Of a stretch of 64,000 nt of DNA, positions 33,594 through 45,000 are shown one piece after another. Below the pieces are notes generated by a model. The model saw nothing but the letters and a program-made list of their open reading frames with translations, made no database searches and had not been told where the DNA came from. The stretch is from Candidatus Kuenenia stuttgartensis. GTDB taxonomy: Bacteria > Planctomycetota > Planctomycetia > Planctomycetales > Planctomycetaceae. Position 1 is the stretch's first letter; every line of letters starts with the position of its first letter. The position numbers and the translations under genes were made by a program. The stretch is taken from NCBI GenBank assembly GCA_945861865.1, contig CAMAWN010000001.1:1-64000 (forward strand), in the 5' to 3' direction.

Positions 33594-34766
33594 TCACCAC
33601 ACATGCCCGCTCACTCGTCCCGACAGATGCACGTCGCCGTCGAGCACCTCGACCCGCAGACCGTCCAGCAGCCGCGCCTTCGACAGCGGGTCACAGCCCT
33701 GGCCGCCGACTGGGCCGGGAGCCGTTTGGCCGCCGATCAATTTCAAACCGATGAAGACCTGCACTTCGTCGATCAAATCGAGATCGGCGAACGCGCCAAA
33801 GATCACGGCACCACCTTCGATCAGGATGTTCGTCAGACCTCGGCGTCCCAACTCCGCCAGCACCTCGAGCGGTTTGACTGGCCGAATCTTCTTGAGATCT
33901 TTGGCGGTCGCGGGCGCAGCAGTCTGACCCGCTTCGACACCCAACACGCAGACTTCCGCACCGGCTGCCCGCAAGCGAGCGACGTTGTCGGTCGGAGCAT
34001 CAGGTCCGGCGAGGATCAACAGCGGAGCTTCATTTGCCGTCCGCACCAATTGCGAATTCGTCCGCAACGACGCGATCGAGTCCAGTACCACGCGCGTCGC
34101 CACGCGCGGCCCCGCTGGCCGAGCGGTCAGCAGCGGATCGTCGCGGCGTGCCGTTTCCGCTCCGACGACAATCGCGTCCATGCGTCCGCGCAGTTGATGG
34201 ACGACGGCTCGCGAGGCTTCGTTGCTGATCCACTTTGAGTCACCCGAACCGGTCGCGATCTTGCCGTCCCAGCTCATTGCCCACTTCGCGATCACCCACG
34301 GCAGACCGGTCGCCACACGTTTGGCGAACGGCGCGGTGAGCCGCATTGCTTCCGCTTCAAGCATTCCGACTTCGACCTCGACGCCGGCTGCTCGCAGTTC
34401 GGCGATGCCGCCGCCTGCGATTTGCGGATTCGGGTCCGCACGCCCGATGACAACCTTGCGAATTCCGGCCGCGAGGATCGCTTGCGAACAGGGCGGCGTT
34501 TTTCCGAAGTGACAACACGGTTCCAACGAGACGAATAGCGTCGCGTTCTTCAGCTTTTTCTTCCGGCGACGTCGTTCGGCATCGCGGATGGCCTCGATCT
34601 CCGCGTGCGGCCCGCCGAACTGCGGATGAAATCCCTCGCCCAACAAGCTGAGTGATTCATCGACGAGCACCGCGCCGACCATCGGATTCGGCTCAACGAA
34701 CCCCTGCCCGCGAGCCGCCAACTCGAAGGCCCGCCGCATCACGGATGCCGCATCGGGAAACCGCAT
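33594..34766 (-). CDS. ribD: Bifunctional riboflavin biosynthesis protein RibD (deaminase/reductase)
   Basis: Catalyses two early cytosolic steps of riboflavin synthesis: deamination of the diaminohydroxypyrimidine ribosylamino phosphate and NADPH-dependent reduction of the ribose side chain. With the ATG at 34766 the protein has 390 residues, normal for RibD. The N-terminal zinc deaminase domain shows H54-A-E56 and C84...C93 (LEPCCHFGKTPPC). The reductase domain begins near 150 with WAMSWDGKIATGSGDSKWIS and includes ILIEGGAVIFGAF. A longer start at 34862 would overlap the upstream corA gene and adds no family-like sequence. The start lies 5 bases after the corA stop, suggesting co-transcription. 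No riboswitch or other rib gene is visible nearby. Confidence 0.92.
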   Translation of the reverse strand: MRFPDAASVMRRAFELAARGQGFVEPNPMVGAVLVDESLSLLGEGFHPQFGGPHAEIEAIRDAERRRRKKKLKNATLFVSLEPCCHFGKTPPCSQAILAAGIRKVVIGRADPNPQIAGGGIAELRAAGVEVEVGMLEAEAMRLTAPFAKRVATGLPWVIAKWAMSWDGKIATGSGDSKWISNEASRAVVHQLRGRMDAIVVGAETARRDDPLLTARPAGPRVATRVVLDSIASLRTNSQLVRTANEAPLLILAGPDAPTDNVARLRAAGAEVCVLGVEAGQTAAPATAKDLKKIRPVKPLEVLAELGRRGLTNILIEGGAVIFGAFADLDLIDEVQVFIGLKLIGGQTAPGPVGGQGCDPLSKARLLDGLRVEVLDGDVHLSGRVSGHVW

Positions 34767-34771
34767 CGAGG

Positions 34772-35752
34772 CTACCACCACCGTTTGTATTTCATGAGTG
34801 CAATAATCCCAGTCACCGTCATCAAGATGAGTCCCCAGAAGTACGCATAGCCGTACGTCCAACGGAACTCAGGCTGGTGGTCAAAGTTCATGCCGTACAC
34901 GCCGCACAGAAACGTGAGCGGCAAAAAAATGATGCTCACCAAAGTCAATCGAAAAAGTAATCGGTTCGTCCGGTGAGAGACGATCCCAAAGTGCAAGTTC
35001 AAGGTCTCGGCGAGGATTTCCCGCTCGACCATCAGGTCGTCACCGAGTCGCTCCATCGCGCCGACCATGTTGAGCAAATAGGGCTGCGTGGTCTCGGCGA
35101 CAAACAACGATTTGTGGGTCGCCAGTTGCCGCAAGACTTCTCGATCCGCGAGCACGTTGCGGCGGAGCAACTGCAGGTTGCCGGTCAACTTCGACACACG
35201 GTTGAAGAGGTCATCATCGACGCTGCGGAACATCGTGGATTGCAACCGTTCGACCTCGTCCTCCGTCGCCGCAAACACGTTTCGGTAGCTCTCGATCAGA
35301 TGATCCCAAATCTCAAACAATAGGAAGCCCAGGCTGCGCGCGAACGTGCCAAAGAATTGGCGGTAGCTGCGCTTCACTTGGCTCAGGCACTCGACCGGCC
35401 CGCGATGCAATGTCATTACAAACCGCTCGCCGAGCAGCAAGTCCAAGTGAGCGCCGCTCACACGCCCCGCTTCCAGAACCGGGGCCGAGAGGCTGACGTG
35501 CAGGCAATCGTCGTAGATGTCGTAGCGACCCAAGACCGGATGCGACAAAACCTCGTCCCGTGCCACGGCATTGATGCCAAACTGAGCGAGAAACGCCGCG
35601 GCGGCCGGAGCATCGGAAAGTTCCAGATCAATCCAGCAACACAGCCCGTTGTCGCAGGCCGCACGAGCTTGATCGCTGGGGATCTCACGCTCGACGCGAG
35701 TCGCGAAGTCGAATGCAATCACTGTAAGCGACGTCTTGGGCACACTACTCAT
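34772..35752 (-). CDS. corA: CorA-family magnesium/divalent metal transporter
   Basis: An inner-membrane channel-type transporter for magnesium or related divalent ions, expected to form a pentamer. The protein has 326 residues from the ATG at 35752; a GTG start 24 bases upstream is possible. A large N-terminal cytoplasmic domain and long helices (YRNVFAATEDEVERLQ, VEREILAETLNLHFGIVSHR) lead to two C-terminal membrane segments. The first ends with the family's YGMNF signature (GMN motif). The second is followed by a short basic tail, KYKRWW. It lies immediately upstream of ribD in the same direction. Confidence 0.9.
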   Translation of the reverse strand: MSSVPKTSLTVIAFDFATRVEREIPSDQARAACDNGLCCWIDLELSDAPAAAAFLAQFGINAVARDEVLSHPVLGRYDIYDDCLHVSLSAPVLEAGRVSGAHLDLLLGERFVMTLHRGPVECLSQVKRSYRQFFGTFARSLGFLLFEIWDHLIESYRNVFAATEDEVERLQSTMFRSVDDDLFNRVSKLTGNLQLLRRNVLADREVLRQLATHKSLFVAETTQPYLLNMVGAMERLGDDLMVEREILAETLNLHFGIVSHRTNRLLFRLTLVSIIFLPLTFLCGVYGMNFDHQPEFRWTYGYAYFWGLILMTVTGIIALMKYKRWW

Positions 35753-35851
35753 TTGCGATTTCCCGTCGGCTCGCACGAATTCAGGTACGACCTTCCGTGT
35801 CGAAATTCACAAGGTGGAGCGTCGCGCCACATTGGATGCGGGCACAAGCGG

Positions 35852-38068
35852 CTACGACTGCTCCGGTAACCACAGTTTGCTGTCACCCGCGGGCTTCTCG
35901 GTACTCGAATCGGGAGTCCAGACGCCGCCACTCGTGATCGCCCCGCCGACGCCTTGCAGCGACGCCCCGTCCGTCATCCACGGCGCGGCGACCTTGTAGT
36001 GATTGACGATGCCCGTCACGTAGCCGCGCAACTCCGGTACCTTCGCGCCGTAGTGTTCCCACATCCGGCGGAGCAGGTTGTTGCAGGCCGGGTCGTGCGG
36101 GTCGTCCAGGCGGTATCGCAGTTCGCGCATGTCGCAGTCGAGGTCGTGCTCGAACTTCTCCGAAGCGGTGACGGTGCGTGTCCGCTCTTTGTCGAGCCAG
36201 CGGAGCGCCTCGGTCGGTTCCATCAGCAGCGAACCGAGGTCCGAGAGGAACCGGTAGACGCGCGACATGTCGAGTTGCTCGTGACAACTGGTTCGCTCGA
36301 CGATCGTCAGCAGCAGCGGACGCAGGCTCCCCTTGTGTTGAATCAACGCCGCTCGCTTGAACGCCGCGACAAGTTGCTGATCGCTCAGCTTGTCGAACGG
36401 CAGCCGCGCGAATTGCAGCACCGACAGCGTGCCGACACTCGTGTGTTCGCTGAATTCCCGCGCGGCCGCCGTCGGCAAGTTGTACGTCACCCGTTCGGCG
36501 GGCACGTCGAACGGCAGGCCGAAGCGGTCGGCATACATGTCGATCTGTTGCAGCCACGCGGCCAGCGGCACGCGCACCGATTCGTCGCCGATCACCTGCT
36601 TCGGTGTCTTGCCGCCGAGCGCAGCCAGCGGCATCTCCGGCCAATCGCTCGTGAGGAACTTCGACCAGTTGTCGCGGTTGATCCGGCGGATGATTCCCGG
36701 TGGCGTCGTGGCCTCGAAGTGTCGTTTGAATTGCAGCGGCAGGAACTCTTTTTCGAAGACCGTGTTCGTCGTGATCGACTCACCCGTGCTGGGAGCCGTC
36801 AGTTTTTCGATTTCCTCGCCGCCGGCCGCTTCCAGTTTGGCGAGTGCGTCGGTGAAGGTCTCGCCTTCGATGCCGATGATCGCCAACGCGGCTTCCTGCT
36901 GGCCGGGAGCAACACTGGCGAAGACGACGATTTCGGCGGCGACGCGCGGCACCGTTTCGAGCGTGTAGCTCGCCGGGGCGTTGCCGACCACCGGATTCTT
37001 GTCCAGCACTCGATACGTCGCCACCGGCTGACGCGGGTCGGGAGCTTGTCCCTCCGGCTGCGGCACGCGCACGAACAGCGGCGTTGCGTCGAGCAGCGTC
37101 AGCAGCTTCGACACCATTTTGATTTTGAACGTCGTCTGCACGACGCGATGAGCGTGCTCGCGATCGCCGCGCCGGCCTAACATTTGGGCTAGCGTTTCCG
37201 CCTCAACAGCCGCCTCGAAATCGTCGGCGTGTTTGGATGAGCGATGCAGTGCCTCGGCCGCAGTTTTTTCGTCGCCGTCCCAGGCGCGGCAGAGTCCCGA
37301 ATTCCACCACAGGCTGGCAACGGCGACACGCTTCTTCGCCGCGTCATCACCAGACAAGCCAGCCAGTTCGGATTCAGCGGTCTCGGCCTGCTTGGCAAAC
37401 AAGCCACCGGCCGCTTCGTTGCAACCGAGGAATGCCAACTTCATCGACTTGCGAACTTCCTTCTCGAACGCCTCGCCCCCCGCGACCGGCACCAGGTCGT
37501 GGCTGCCGCGCAGGATGTACGGAGTCTTGGTGTCCCCATCGGACTCGACCAGTTCCATGAAGACGTTCTCGCGGTTCTCCTCGCTGGCCAGCCGCATCGC
37601 CAGACCGAGGTACTGCCGATGCGCCAGCGGGCTGCCAACCGATGCCATGAATTCGGCAATCGACCTGGCGAGGAAGTAAATGATGTGCGGGTACTCGTTC
37701 GAGCAACGCTGAAACGCCCGCTGGATCGCCGTCTTGCCACCCTTCCAGCCGCTCCCCAAGAACGATGCCAGCCCAAACAACGCGATCGAGTACATGTTGT
37801 CTGGCTGGACTTGCAGCACTTTTGTCAGCGGCCCGATCGCTTCCGGCCCGCGCTTGTCCATCATCAGCGTGAAGGCTTGCAGGTTCTTGACCCACGCACT
37901 TTGCGGATGCTTCCGGTCCAAAGCATCGAGCAACAACAACGCCTGCTTGTACTGCTTGGCCGATTGATGCCGCACGACTTGCTCGATCGAGCTTTCGAGG
38001 CCGTGACAGCAAAATTTCAATTTCTTGTTACTGCCGCAAGGACAGGCAGCGTAGACATCCAAAGCCAT
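35852..38068 (-). CDS. SEC-C motif protein with TPR-like region
   Basis: A protein of 738 residues from MALDVYAACPCGSNKKLKFC; an alternative ATG-region start at 38104 would add 12 residues that overlap a palindromic repeat. The extreme N terminus holds the SEC-C zinc motif CPCGSNKKLKFCC (residues 9-21), as on SecA and many other proteins. Residues of about 30-330 are helical and TPR-like (KQYKQALLLLDALDRKHPQS, repeats of A-rich helices). The rest shows no recognised catalytic motif. The protein is probably cytoplasmic. Its function is unknown; the zinc motif suggests binding to protein or ribosome partners. It lies upstream of corA-ribD with a gap of about 100 bases. Confidence 0.75.
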   Translation of the reverse strand: MALDVYAACPCGSNKKLKFCCHGLESSIEQVVRHQSAKQYKQALLLLDALDRKHPQSAWVKNLQAFTLMMDKRGPEAIGPLTKVLQVQPDNMYSIALFGLASFLGSGWKGGKTAIQRAFQRCSNEYPHIIYFLARSIAEFMASVGSPLAHRQYLGLAMRLASEENRENVFMELVESDGDTKTPYILRGSHDLVPVAGGEAFEKEVRKSMKLAFLGCNEAAGGLFAKQAETAESELAGLSGDDAAKKRVAVASLWWNSGLCRAWDGDEKTAAEALHRSSKHADDFEAAVEAETLAQMLGRRGDREHAHRVVQTTFKIKMVSKLLTLLDATPLFVRVPQPEGQAPDPRQPVATYRVLDKNPVVGNAPASYTLETVPRVAAEIVVFASVAPGQQEAALAIIGIEGETFTDALAKLEAAGGEEIEKLTAPSTGESITTNTVFEKEFLPLQFKRHFEATTPPGIIRRINRDNWSKFLTSDWPEMPLAALGGKTPKQVIGDESVRVPLAAWLQQIDMYADRFGLPFDVPAERVTYNLPTAAAREFSEHTSVGTLSVLQFARLPFDKLSDQQLVAAFKRAALIQHKGSLRPLLLTIVERTSCHEQLDMSRVYRFLSDLGSLLMEPTEALRWLDKERTRTVTASEKFEHDLDCDMRELRYRLDDPHDPACNNLLRRMWEHYGAKVPELRGYVTGIVNHYKVAAPWMTDGASLQGVGGAITSGGVWTPDSSTEKPAGDSKLWLPEQS

Positions 38069-38091
38069 GAGCGTCGTCCGTTCGTCTCGTT

Positions 38092-38115
38092 GTAGGATGG
38101 GCACTCTTGCCCGTC
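38092..38115 (+). repeat. REP-like element GTAG + GATGGGCA/TGCCCGTC hairpin
   Basis: GTAG at 38092-38095 is followed by the stem GATGGGCA, loop CTCT and TGCCCGTC (one G-T wobble). It lies about 24 bases upstream of the minus-strand SEC-C gene start, so it would form part of that gene's leader. The layout matches the other GTAG-footed palindromes in the window, although the stem sequence differs. Confidence 0.6.
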
Positions 38116-38298
38116 ATTTTCCTGCGTCCGAAAAATGGACGGATAATCCACCAACGGCGGACCATCCTCCATTTGAGTAGGACGCGGGATGTTACTGGCT
38201 GTTTCCGTCGATTCACAGACAACCGTGCCGCGTTGCCAGTGTCGCCAAAAGACTGCTAACGTCCCGGCCGATACCTCCACAAATCATCGAGAAAAACC

Positions 38299-39237
38299 AT
38301 GTCCACGATCCTCGTCACCGGCGGTGCTGGATTCCTCGGAAGTCATCTGTGCGACCGACTGATCGCTCGCGGCGACGACGTCATCTGCGTCGACAACTTC
38401 TTCACCGGCCGCAAGGCGAACATCCAGCACTTGATCGGCAATCCGCACTTCGAGCTGATCCGGCACGACATCGTGCATCCGCTCGTCGTCGAGTGCGACC
38501 AGATTTACAACCTCGCCTGCCCCGCGTCGCCGGTCGCGTACCAGTTCAACCCGATCAAGACGATCAAGACCTCGACCGTAGGCATGGTCAACATGCTCGG
38601 CCTGGCGAAACGCTGCCGAGCACGCTTCCTGCAAGCCAGCACGTCGGAAGTTTACGGCGATCCTCAAGTGCATCCACAGACCGAGGATTATTGGGGCTAT
38701 GTGAATCCGCTCGGCCCGCGAAGCTGCTACGACGAAGGCAAACGCATCGCCGAGTCGCTGTGCATGAACTACCACACCTCCAACGGGGTCGAGGTGCGGA
38801 TCATTCGCATCTTCAACACCTACGGCCCGCGCATGGACCCCAACGACGGCCGAGTCATCTCCAACTTCATCTGCCAAGCTCTGCGCGGCGAGCCAATCAC
38901 GATCTACGGCGACGGCCAACAGACCCGCTCGTTCTGTTACCGCGACGATTTGATCGAGGGCATGATTCGCCTGATGGACAACAACGAGCACATCGGCCCG
39001 GTCAACATCGGCAACCCCGATGAGAAGACGATGCTCGAACTGGCCCAAGCGGTCATCGCCGAAACCGGCTCGAAGAGCGAACTAAAATTCGAACCGCTCC
39101 CCAAAGACGACCCCAAACAACGCTGCCCCGACATCACCCGCGCCCGCAATTGGCTCGGCTGGGAACCGCGCGTGCCGCTGAGCATCGGGCTGGTGAAGAC
39201 GGTGGAGTACTACCGTCAGTTGCTAGCCAGTTCGTAG
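38299..39237 (+). CDS. uxs: UDP-glucuronate decarboxylase (UDP-xylose synthase)-type epimerase/dehydratase
   Basis: A member of the extended short-chain dehydrogenase family that most likely converts UDP-glucuronate to UDP-xylose with bound NAD, for extracellular polysaccharide. The 312 residues are typical. The Rossmann motif [13 protein letters not shown] is at 7-19. Residues 110-125 carry [11 protein letters not shown], and the catalytic pair appears in the YDEGK motif near 150. [10 protein letters not shown] and a [15 protein letters not shown] segment are characteristic of the UXS subfamily rather than GalE. GAGAAAAACC precedes the ATG. The gene is convergent with purH. Its TAG stop is the end of a GTAG REP-like foot. 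Confidence 0.9.
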   Translation: MSTILVTGGAGFLGSHLCDRLIARGDDVICVDNFFTGRKANIQHLIGNPHFELIRHDIVHPLVVECDQIYNLACPASPVAYQFNPIKTIKTSTVGMVNMLGLAKRCRARFLQASTSEVYGDPQVHPQTEDYWGYVNPLGPRSCYDEGKRIAESLCMNYHTSNGVEVRIIRIFNTYGPRMDPNDGRVISNFICQALRGEPITIYGDGQQTRSFCYRDDLIEGMIRLMDNNEHIGPVNIGNPDEKTMLELAQAVIAETGSKSELKFEPLPKDDPKQRCPDITRARNWLGWEPRVPLSIGLVKTVEYYRQLLASS

Positions 39238-39253
39238 TCCCGCCTTCAGGCGG
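39234..39253 (+). repeat. REP-like element GTAG + CCGCC-TTCA-GGCGG hairpin
   Basis: GTAG (39234-39237) includes the uxs stop codon and is followed by a short perfect stem CCGCC-TTCA-GGCGG. It sits between the convergent uxs and purH genes and could also act as a weak transcription barrier, but there is no T-run. A relative (CCCGCCTTCG..GGCGG, read on the minus strand) lies at 63408-63429. Confidence 0.6.
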
Positions 39254-39264
39254 CGCTCGTCGTC

Positions 39265-40884
<1,620 letters not shown>

Positions 40885-40964
40885 GAAATGGTCCTCTGCT
40901 CGAAATGACACGGCCCCCTGAGCCGCAGGCCGATGCTAGTCGGCGGCCGGATCAGTTCAAAGCG

Positions 40965-41936
40965 TCAACCGTTGAGTTGCCGCATGATCGCGTCATGCAA
41001 GGCCGGCACCGTCGCTTTGTGATCGCCTTGGACGTAGAAGCTCTGTCCGCCATCGGCGACGGTGCGGACGAGAATTGTCTTGAACGGGCGGAAGTAATAC
41101 CGCGGGTCGTTCTTCGGCGCTTCCTGCGAGAGGTCATCGCCGAGGCTCGGCAAATCGAACACCGCGGTCGTGAAGTGGCAAATCTGTTCACCGCGCTGAT
41201 GCGCGACGTTGCGAGCCATCGCCAGCGCTTTGAGATACACCTCCGGTCCCATCACAGCCGAGCCGATGTTGAGGAACACGCCCCCTTCGAGGTTCATCAC
41301 CGATTGCGTGAAGATCAGGAAGTCCGTGTACGAGGTCGCTCCGGCGGCGGCTCCGTCGAAGTTCGGATGCTCATGAACAATGTCCTGGCCGACGCAGACA
41401 TGAACGGTCACGGGCACTCGCAGCCGATAGCCAGCCGCGAAGATGCTCGTCTCCCGAAACGGAAATTGTTCGTCCTCGATCGCCCGACCGACCGCTTCGC
41501 CGAAGCCGAGCCCGTCGCGATGTCCGGCGTTCACGGCGTCATTCAACTGCGAGGTCTCGTGCCACAAACCGAACTGACCCTCGCGGACGTATTTGGCGAC
41601 GCTCTCGCAGGTCTGACCGATCATGGCCAATTCGAAATCGTGAATCGCTCCGGCGCCGTTGAAACCGATGTGCGTCACCAAACCGCGCTGCATCAAGTCG
41701 ATCAGCAGCGGTGCGTTGCCGGCTCGCAAAACGTGCGCACCGCACAGCAGAATGATCGCGCGGCCGTTCCGTTGGGCCTCGACGATCCGCTCGGCGAGAA
41801 CCGGAATCGCCGGATGTTCGAAGGGCACGCGCGGACCGCCGGGGACATTGAGAATCGCCTCGCGGCGCAGGTCGTGAACTCGCTCACCCAGCGGCAGAAT
41901 GCGAAGTTGGCTGCGGTCAAATTGCGGAAACGGCAT
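40965..41936 (-). CDS. Deoxyhypusine synthase-like family protein
   Basis: A protein of 323 residues from the ATG at 41936, which has GGAG six bases upstream; longer starts at 41948 or 41966 lack this. The sequence resembles the deoxyhypusine synthase fold: IILLCGAHVLRAGNAPLLID, LMQRGLVTHIGFNGAGAIHD followed by FELAMIGQT, and GQFGLWHET. A later segment HPNFDGAAAG precedes SYTDFLIF. True deoxyhypusine synthases modify eIF5A, which bacteria lack. Bacterial homologues may act on polyamines or have unknown roles, so the reaction here is uncertain. I could not identify the catalytic lysine with confidence. The gene lies 80 bases upstream of purH in the same direction. Confidence 0.7.
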   Translation of the reverse strand: MPFPQFDRSQLRILPLGERVHDLRREAILNVPGGPRVPFEHPAIPVLAERIVEAQRNGRAIILLCGAHVLRAGNAPLLIDLMQRGLVTHIGFNGAGAIHDFELAMIGQTCESVAKYVREGQFGLWHETSQLNDAVNAGHRDGLGFGEAVGRAIEDEQFPFRETSIFAAGYRLRVPVTVHVCVGQDIVHEHPNFDGAAAGATSYTDFLIFTQSVMNLEGGVFLNIGSAVMGPEVYLKALAMARNVAHQRGEQICHFTTAVFDLPSLGDDLSQEAPKNDPRYYFRPFKTILVRTVADGGQSFYVQGDHKATVPALHDAIMRQLNG

Positions 41937-42085
41937 GCGCGGCTCCATCAGACGGCGGAAGGGCACCCAATGATCTCATCAGGCGAAGGCGGATCATTGT
42001 CGCTCGGCATCTTCGTCGGCAAACCATCGCACGGCTCGGCGACTCAACCACGGAAATACGAGCCTCCTGCCGGAGCAGCGTTTTG

Positions 42086-45000
42086 TCAGCGACGCGGTTC
42101 GTTGTCGAGCGTCTCGATCATCGTGAAGGTCTCGAACGCGGCGGCGATGAACAGCGGGTCGGTCGTTCGCGAATGAATCTGGACCAAGACCACGGTGCGT
42201 TGTTCGCCATCGGCCAGGCGGTCGTCGACGCCGCGGACGGTCACCGATTGCGGGACGTTCCAGTTCTGAGGCGTGAACGTCAGCAAACTCGTCAAGAGTT
42301 TGATTTCCGTCGGGTCACCATTGACCAGTTCGAGCACGACGTTGGAACTCGGTTGCGCATCCAACACGACGAAGAACTTCAATGTCGAGCCGGACTCCGT
42401 CACCGAGCCAGCAAACTCAAACGGCGTGACGGAAAAACGCGCGAAGTCGTTGTCCTCGATCGTGCCGCTGGCCTGTTGCCCAGGGGCAATGGACGGGACG
42501 TCGCGGCCCAAAGTGAACTCCACGGTTTCGGTCGGCTCGACCAGGACATCGTCGATCGGCGTGACCTGCACGACCACTTGGCTCTGACCGGCGGCAAACG
42601 TGATCGTCCCGGTCGAACCGTCAAAGGCATCCATTCCGGAAATGCGATAGTCGCTGAGCGAACTGGCCGTCCCCGACACCTGAAACGGGATCGTGGCCGG
42701 GAGATCGAGCGAACCGGTTCGTTCAAACACGAACAACAAGTTGGTCGCTCCCGCTTCGGACACCGGACTGGATTCCGCTTTGATCGAGTACCCAGCCACT
42801 TCGGGAATCGATGCGAGGTCCACCCAGAACAGGTCGCTCTCCCTGTTGAAGTCGTGCGGCACCAGATTCGTGGCGTACGAGGCAAAGACCAGCTTCGTGC
42901 CGTCACCGCTGAGAATCCCGCTGTAGCTGCCAGCATTGAGTTGCCGACCTTCCGCATCAACGCTGACTCGCCGAGTCACGCCGTGCTCCATGTCACAGAC
43001 GAAGACATCGGAAGCCCAATTCGTGTCGTCCGGGACCAAGTTCGTCGAGTCGCTCTGAAACGCGACCAAGCGGCCGTCGTTGCTGATCGAGGACAGATAA
43101 CCCGCACCATATGTGCCGTTCGCCCCGCTCACCGGTTGAGTCGTGCCGGTCAGCCGGTCGTGCCAAAAAGTGTTCCCGCTGTAAGTGAGGCCCGCCGCGA
43201 GATTCGAGGAATAGCTGGCAAACGCGATGCAGCGTCCATCGCCGCTGATCAATGGCGAGTACGAATAGCTGTTTCCTTCTTGCCCCTCCGAATTCACGCT
43301 GACTCGTTCCGTCGTTCCCAGCAACAGGTCGCGGACGAAGATGTCTTGCGTACGATTCTGATCGTCGGGGACGAGGTTGTCGGCCTCGCTGGCAAACACC
43401 ACGAACCGGCCATCCGAGCTGACCGACGCACTGCCGCTCGAGCCGTTGGCCTCTGTCCCCTCCGAGGCGACGCTCGCGCGCGTGGTCGTGCCCAGCAGCA
43501 AGTCCCGCACGAAGACGTCCTGTTTCTCATTCGTGTCCTCGGCCACGACGCTCGACGCCGAGATGCTAAACACGACGTAGCGTCCGTCATCGCTCAGCGC
43601 GTTCTGAGCGACATAAAACTCGTTCAATGCGACGCGGGCTCCATCGCTGCCAATGTTGATTCGCGTATAATTTCCGGTTTCGCGATCGAAGACGTACTGG
43701 TCGTAGTCGTAATTCGTGTCGTCGGGAACCAGCGATTCGTACGTGATGAAGAGGACAAACCGGCCATTCCGGCTCACCGCCGTCGAATGGTAACTGCGAA
43801 TCGGCAATCGCTCGATGTCATCGGTTGCTGAGTTCAACTCGCGAACAAAGAGCCTCGGGTCGTATTCGTAGGGCGAAGAATGCGTGAGGCCTAGCGTGAG
43901 AGTCACGGAATTGGACGTGAAGAAAACCTGCGTTCCGTCGGCACTCAACGACGCCGACAGCGCGCTGTCATAGCGGGTGATCGCCGTCGTCGATGGCAGA
44001 CCGGGATCGTGCCGCGTGATCAGTTCGGTGGTGTTGGTGCGAGTGTCGCGCAGGAAAACATCGTCGCCGTCATTGCCATCGCGGGGCACCAGGTTCGAGG
44101 CAAAGTGGCTGAACGCGACATACCGTCCGTCACCGCTCACCAGCGGAGCGATCCGCTCCGGGCCAGGTAGGGAGCTGCCATCAAGCGTGACGGCCAGCAG
44201 TTGCGTTTGTCCCGTGCGAAGATCGCGAACGAAGTAACTCGCGCCGGAATCGGGAGTGAGATTGCTCGCCAAACTGCGGAACGCCACGAATCGGCCGTCG
44301 GCACTGATCGACGGGGAATCCGCCGAGTCATTGGGAGCGGAGCCATCGTACCCGACATCGACTCGTCGAGTGGTGTTCTTCAGCAAGTCGCGGATGAAGA
44401 TACCTCCTCTCATGTTTTCGCCCCCTTCGATCAATCCTGCGGCCTCGCTTTCGAACACGACAAAGCGCCCGTTCTCGCTGATCATGGGAGCACTCGAATG
44501 CTCCTGTCGGACGGTTCCGAAACGCGACACGCTCACGAGTTGGATGGCACCCGATTGTCGGTCGATCATGCGCACTTGGTTGACGTCGTGCTCGTACAGC
44601 ACATAGGCGATCCGGCGTCCGTCGCCGCTGATGGAAATGGAACCTGGAAACGGCTGCCCGTCTGGTGTGGCAATCAGTCGCTTCGTCGTCCCCAGACGCA
44701 AATCGCGGACATACAAGCCCCCTTCGTTATTTTGAAAGTGGGAATAGGTCTCGACCACAAACGCCACGAAGCGGCCATCCGCGCTGATGGCGACTTCCGT
44801 CACGCTTCCTTCCGAGAACGGCGTTCCGTCTTTCCGCAGGTTGATGCGTTGGGTCGTTCCCGAGACCCGGTCACGCACGAACGCATCGGCCCGTTCGTTC
44901 GAGTCATCGGCGAACAAGTTGTTGGCCCAACTGACGAACGCCACGAGCCGCCCATTCCGACTGATCTTTGCACCGAACGAATCTCCATTCGCTTCCTGAC

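Noticed and set aside
33594-34862. Longer ribD start at 34862
   Set aside because: The extra 32 residues overlap the end of corA and have no similarity to RibD; the ATG at 34766 gives the normal N terminus.
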